Assembly (NCBI GenBank): GCA_002420005.1
Contig: DIHE01000076.1
Coordinates: 53,032 to 73,243 of the forward strand
Length of the DNA stretch: 20,212 nt
Direction of reading: 5' to 3'
Source of the DNA: Holophagales bacterium UBA5704
GTDB lineage: Bacteria; Acidobacteriota; Thermoanaerobaculia; Multivoradales; UBA5704
Shown here one piece after another: positions 12,301-18,300 of the stretch. A program made the position numbers and the translations under genes. Within the stretch, counting starts at the first letter, position 1. Each line of letters starts with the position of its first letter. The notes below the pieces were generated by a model. That model saw only the letters and a list, made by a program, of their open reading frames with translations, did not search any database and was not told the DNA's origin.

Positions 12301-15300
12301 CGCGCGGACGCCGGAGCTGATCGTCGGGATGCTGGCGATCCTGAAGACCGGCGCCGCCTATCTGCCGATCGATCCGTCCTGGCCGCAGGAACGGGTGGGC
12401 TTCGTGCGCGGCGACGGGGAGGCGCCGGGAGAGAGGGCCTACGTCCTCTACACCTCCGGCTCCACCGGCCGCCCAAAGGGCGTGGAGGTGCCGCATGCCG
12501 CCGTCCTGCGCCTCGTCCGTCAGGGTCCGGGCGGCCCCATCGACTTCACACCCGGGCAGGTCTGGCTGCAGCTCGCGCCCGCCGCGTTCGACGCCTCGAC
12601 CCTGGAGATCTGGGGAGCCTTGGCGAACGGCGCCCACCTGGTGCTCGCCGGTGCCGAGCCGACGCTGGAGGAGATCGCCGCCACCATCCGCCGGCAGGGC
12701 GTCACCAGCCTCTGGCTCACCGCCGGGCTCTTCCATCAGATGGTCGAGCGGGGTCTGGACGACCTGTCTTCGCTGCGCCAGCTCCTGGCCGGCGGCGACG
12801 TCCTCTCGGCTCCCCATGTGGACGCGGCGTTGCGGCAGCTCCCGGGCCTGCGCCTGCTCAACGGCTACGGCCCGACTGAGAACACCGTCTTCACCTCCTG
12901 CCATCGCGCCGAAGCCCCCCTCGGCTCCTCGTTGCCGATCGGCCGGCCGATCCCCGGCACCCGCATCGTCCTCCTGGATGCGCAGCTCCGGCCGGTGCCC
13001 CACGGGGCGCCGGGCCGGCTGCTCACCGGGGGATCGGGCCTCGCCCGCGGCTATCTGCGCCGTCCCGATCTGACCGCCGAACGCTTTCTGCCCGATCCGT
13101 TCGCACCTCTCTGGGGGACGCCCGGCGCGCGGCTCTACGACACCGGCGACCTCGCCCGCCGGCGGCCGGACGGCGCGCTCGAATTCCTCGGGCGCCGCGA
13201 TGCCCAGGTGAAGATCCGCGGCCACCGCGTCGAGCCCGGAGAGGTCGAGGCGGTGCTGCGCGAGCATCCCGAGGTCGCGGACGCCGTCGTCCTCGCACGG
13301 CCGGACCCGGCCGGGGGGCTCCGCCTGGTCGCCTGGGTCGTGTCGCGGGTCGTGTCGCGCCGGGCGGGAGCGGATCTGCGGGCCTACCTGGAAGAGCGCC
13401 TGCCCGCTCCTCTGATCCCCTCGCTCTTCGTGGCTCTCGACGCCCTGCCGCTCACCGCCAACGGCAAAGTGGACCGCCGCGCCCTCACCGTTCCGGACGC
13501 CGCGGCGGACCCCGGCCTCTCCGCCGGGCCGCGCAGCCCCACCGAGGAGGTGCTGGCGGAGATCTGGGGCGAGGTGCTCGGCCTCGACCGGGTGGGCATC
13601 GACGAGGGCTTCTTCGACCGCGGCGGCCATTCGCTCGGTGCCCTCCAGGTGGTGTCACGGGTACGCAAGACGTTCGGCGTCGAGCTGCCGCTGCGCGACC
13701 TGTTCGAGGCACCCACCATCACCGCGCTCGCCCGGCGGATCGAGGAGCGGCGCCGGTCTGCGCAAGATGCCGGCGAGCCACCGCTCGCCCCGCTCCCGCC
13801 GGGCACCGACGCGCCACTCTCCTTCGCCCAGCAACGCCTCTGGTTCCTCGACCGCTTCGAGCCCGGCCGGCCCACCTACAACATCCCGCTCGCCCTGCGG
13901 CTCACCGGAGATCTCGACCCGGCGGCCCTGGAAGGCGCGCTCGCCGCCCTGGCGGCCCGCCACGAGGCGCTCTGCACCACGTTTCCGGAGCCGGCGGGTG
14001 AGCCGGTGCAGCGGATCGGTGCGGCGGTGGCCGAGCCCCTCCGGTGCCACGATCTGCGCGGCCTCCCGGAGCCGCGGCGGGAGGCCGAAGCCCGCCGCCT
14101 GGCGCGGGAGGAGGCGCTCGCGCCGTTCGACCTGGCCCGCGGGCCGCTGCTGCGCACCCGGCTGCTCCGGCTCGCGGTGGACGAGCACCTGCTGCTGCTC
14201 ACCGTTCACCACATCGTCTCGGATGGCTGGTCGATGGGTCTCCTGGTGCGCGACCTGACCGCGCTCTACGCCGGCCGCCGCGCAGACCTCCCCGCGCTCC
14301 CGGTGCCCTACACCGGCTTCGCCGCCTGGCAGCGCACCCGGCTCCAGGGAGAGCGGGAGGAGCGCCTCCTCGCCGGCTGGCGCGAGCGGCTGGCCGGGCT
14401 GCCGGCGCTCCTCGACCTGCCGCTCGACCGGCCACGCCCGCCGGTGCGCAGCGACCGGGGGGCCGCGGTGCTCTTCGAGCTTCCGCCGGACCTGTCGCAG
14501 CAGATCCGCCGCCTCGGCCGCCGCCACGGCGCGACGCTGCACATGACCTGGCTCGCCGCCCTCGCCGCGCTGCTGCGCCGCTACGGCTGCGGCGCCGACC
14601 TGCCGGTGGGGACGACGGTGGCGGGCCGCGACCGGCGGGAGCTGGAGGATCTGGTCGGGTTCTTCGTCAACACCCTGGTGCTGCGCGTCGATGCCTCCGG
14701 CGATCCGGCCGGCTCCGAGCTGCTGAAGCGCGCCCGCGAGACCGCGCTCGACGCCTATGCCCGCCAGGAGCTGCCGTTCGAGAAGCTGGTCGCCGCGCTG
14801 CGCCCGGAGCGCGACCTGTCGCACACGCCGCTCTTCCAGGTCCTCCTCGCCGTGCTGAACGCGCCCGCGCCTGCGCTCAACCTGCCCGGCCTCACCGTGG
14901 CACCGCTGCGCCAACCGCCCGCCACCTCCCGGTTCGATCTGGCGCTCACCGTGCTCGACACCGAGCCGTGCCTCACCGGGGACCTCACCTTCGCCTCCGA
15001 CCTGTTCGACGCGCCCACGGCCCGGCGGATGCTGGAGCATCTGTCTCTGCTGCTCGGAGCCCTGGTGGAGACGCCCACCCTGCGCCTCTCCGAGCTGCCG
15101 GTGGTGACGGCGGCGGAGCAGGCGCAGATCCTCGACGCCTGGGGCATTTCGGCGCCTGCGCCGCCGGGCGGGCTCACCGTGGACGAGCTGTTCGCGCGCC
15201 AGGCGGCGGCCACCCCCGAGGCGCCCGCGGTGCGGTATCGCGACGAGGTCCTCACCTACCGCGAGCTGGCCCTCCGCGCCGGCCACCTCGCCGCCCACCT

Positions 15301-18300
15301 GCGGCAGTGCGGCGCCGGGCCGGACGTGCCGGTGGCCCTCTGCCTGGAGCGCTCGGTCGATCTCCTGGTGGCGGTCTTCGGCATTCTCGGCGCGGGCGCC
15401 GCCTTCGTCCCTCTCGATCCGGACGCTCCCGCGGCCCGCCGCGCCCTGGTGCTGGAGGATTGCGCCGCGCCGCTCGTGGTCACCCGCACGAGCCTTCTCC
15501 CCGGCCTCCCCACGGCCTGGCACGACCGGGCCGTCCTCTTGGACACGAAGGGAGGGGGTTCCCCCTCTCCCGGCTGGAGGGGGGGCGATGGGAGAGGGGG
15601 CCAGGGGGTGAGGTCCCTCCCGGCGAACCTCTGCTACATCCTGTACACCTCGGGCTCCACCGGCCGCCCCAAAGGCGTCCTCATCGAGCACGCCGCGGTG
15701 GCCCATTTCGCCCAGGCTCTGCACCAAGCCATTCATGCAAGCCTGCCGGCCGGGCTGCGGGTGGCGCTCAACGCGCCGCTCGCCTTCGACGCCTCGATGC
15801 AGCAGGTGGTCCAGCTCCTCGCCGGCCACTGCGTCGACATCCTCCCCGGCGAGGTGCGGCTCGATCCCGACGCCCTCCCCGGCTACCTCGCGGCGCATCG
15901 CATCGACATCCTCGACGGCACTCCGTCGCAGCTCCGGCTGTTCCTGGCGGGCGGCGCGGGGCTGCCGGTCGACACCTTCCTGGTCGGCGGCGAGGCGCTC
16001 GACCGCGGGCTCTGGGACACCCTGGCGGCCGATCCGCGGACGACCTTCTGGAACGTCTATGGCCCCACCGAGTGCACGGTCGAGATGATGGCCTGCCGGG
16101 TGGAGCCGGGCCTGCCTTCGCTCGGCCGGCCGCTCGCCGGCTCCTCCGTCTACGTGCTCGATCCGGACCTCCACCCGGTGCCGGCCGGGGTGATCGGCCA
16201 GATCCACATCGCCGGCCCCGGCCTCGCCCGCGGCTATCTCGGCCGTCCGGACCAGACCGCGGCGGCGTTTCGCCCCCATCCCTTCGCCGCGCGGAGCCAC
16301 GAGCCGGGCGCCCGCCTCTACGCCACCGGCGACCTCGGCCGCTGGCTCGCCGACGGCCGCCTGGAGATCCACGGCCGGATCGACGGCCAGGTGAAGATCC
16401 GTGGCCTGCGCATCGAGCCGGGCGAGATCGAGGCGGTTCTGGCGAGCCATCCGGAGATCCAGGAAGCCGTGGTGCGCGCGGTGGCGGACGAGGGCCGGGA
16501 CCTGCGCCTGGTCGCCTGGCTCGTCCCCCGACCCCCCGCGGGGCTCGCCGCCTGGCTCGCCGACCGCCTGCCGGCACCGATGATCCCCGCCGCCTGGGTG
16601 GCTCTCGACGCCGTGCCGCTCACCCCGCAGGGCAAGGTGGACCACCGCGCCCTGCCGCCTCCCGCGGCCGGCCCGGAGCCCGCGGCCACTGCGCCCCGCA
16701 CGCCGGCCGAACAGGCGCTCGCCGCGATCTGGGCCGAGGTGCTGGGCCGCGAACGGATCGGCGTCGAGGACGACTTCTTCGCCCTCGGCGGGCACTCGCT
16801 GCTCGCCGTCCAGGTCGTCTCGCGGGTCCGCCGCACCCTCGGAGTGGACCTGCCGCTGCGCACGCTGTTCGAGGCGCCCACCGTGGCCTCCCTCGCCGAA
16901 CGGATCGCGGCGCTCCAGCCGGCCGGGCTCGACGGCGCGGAGCCCCCGCTCGTCCCCCGGAACCACGGCGGCGCCGCTCCGCTCTCCTTCGCCCAGCAGA
17001 GGCTCTGGTTCCTCGACCGCCTGGAGCCCGGCCGGCCGGCGTACAACATCCCGGTCGCGCTGCGATTCCGCGGAAACCTCGACGTCCGCGCCCTCACCTC
17101 CGCCCTGGCCGCCCTGGTGGCCCGCCACGAGTCCCTGCGCACCACCTTCCCCATCGTCGCGCGCGACCCTGTGCAGCACCTCGGCCCCACGACGGGTGCG
17201 GGGGATCTGCGCCGCATCGACCTCCACGCCCTGCCGGAGGCCACCCGCGAGGCGGAGCTCCACCGGATCGCCGAGGAGGAGGCCCTGGCGCCTTTCGACC
17301 TCGCGCACGGCCCTCTGCTGCGGGCGCGGCTCCTGCGGCTCGCGGGCGACGAGCACGTCCTCCTGCTGACGATGCACCACATCGTCTCTGACGGCTGGTC
17401 GATGGGGGTCCTGGTGCGCGACGTCCTGGCGTTCTATCGCGGCGCACCGCCACCGGAGCCGGCGCTGCAATACGCCGACTACGCGGTGTGGGAGCAGGAG
17501 TGGCTCCAGGGCGGGCGCCTGGCCTCCCAGGTCGCCTGGTGGCGCGCGCGGCTGACCGGTGCGCCGCCTCTGCTCGACCTGCCGCTCGACCGGCCGCGCC
17601 CGCCGGTGCGCACCACCCGCGGCGCCGCCGTGCCGTTCGAGCTGCCCGCCCCGCTCTCGGCGCGGATCCGCGCCCTCGGCCTGGCGCACGGGACCACCCT
17701 CCACATGACCTGGCTCGCCGCGCTGGCGCAGCTGCTGCGGCGCTACGGCTGCGGCACCGACCTGCCCGTGGGCACCACCGTCGCCCACCGCGAGCGCCGC
17801 GAGCTCGAAGACCTCATCGGCTTCTTCGTCAACACCCTCGTCCTGCGCGTCGATGCCGCCGGGGACCCGACCACGGCCGAGCTGCTCGGACGCTGCCGCG
17901 AGACGGCCCTCGCGGCCTACGCCCACCAGGACCTGCCGTTCGAGAAGCTGGTCGCCGAGCTGCGCCCGGCGCGCGACCTCTCTGTCACGCCGCTCTTCCA
18001 GGTCCTCTTCGCGGTACAGAACGCCCCGGCGCCACCGATCGAGCTGCCGGGGCTCACGGTGGGCCCGCTGCGCCGGCCGGTGGGCACCGCCCGGTTCGAC
18101 CTGTCGCTCACCGTGTTCGACACCGCGCCGCACCTCACCGGCCACCTGACGTTCGCGACCGACCTGTTCGACACCCCCACGGCACAGCGCATCCTGGCGC
18201 ACCTGGAGACCCTGCTCGCCGCCATGGTCGCGGAGCCCGGCCGGCGGCTCTCCGGGCTGCCGGTGCTCACCGCACCCGAGACGGCCCAGATCCTCGACGC

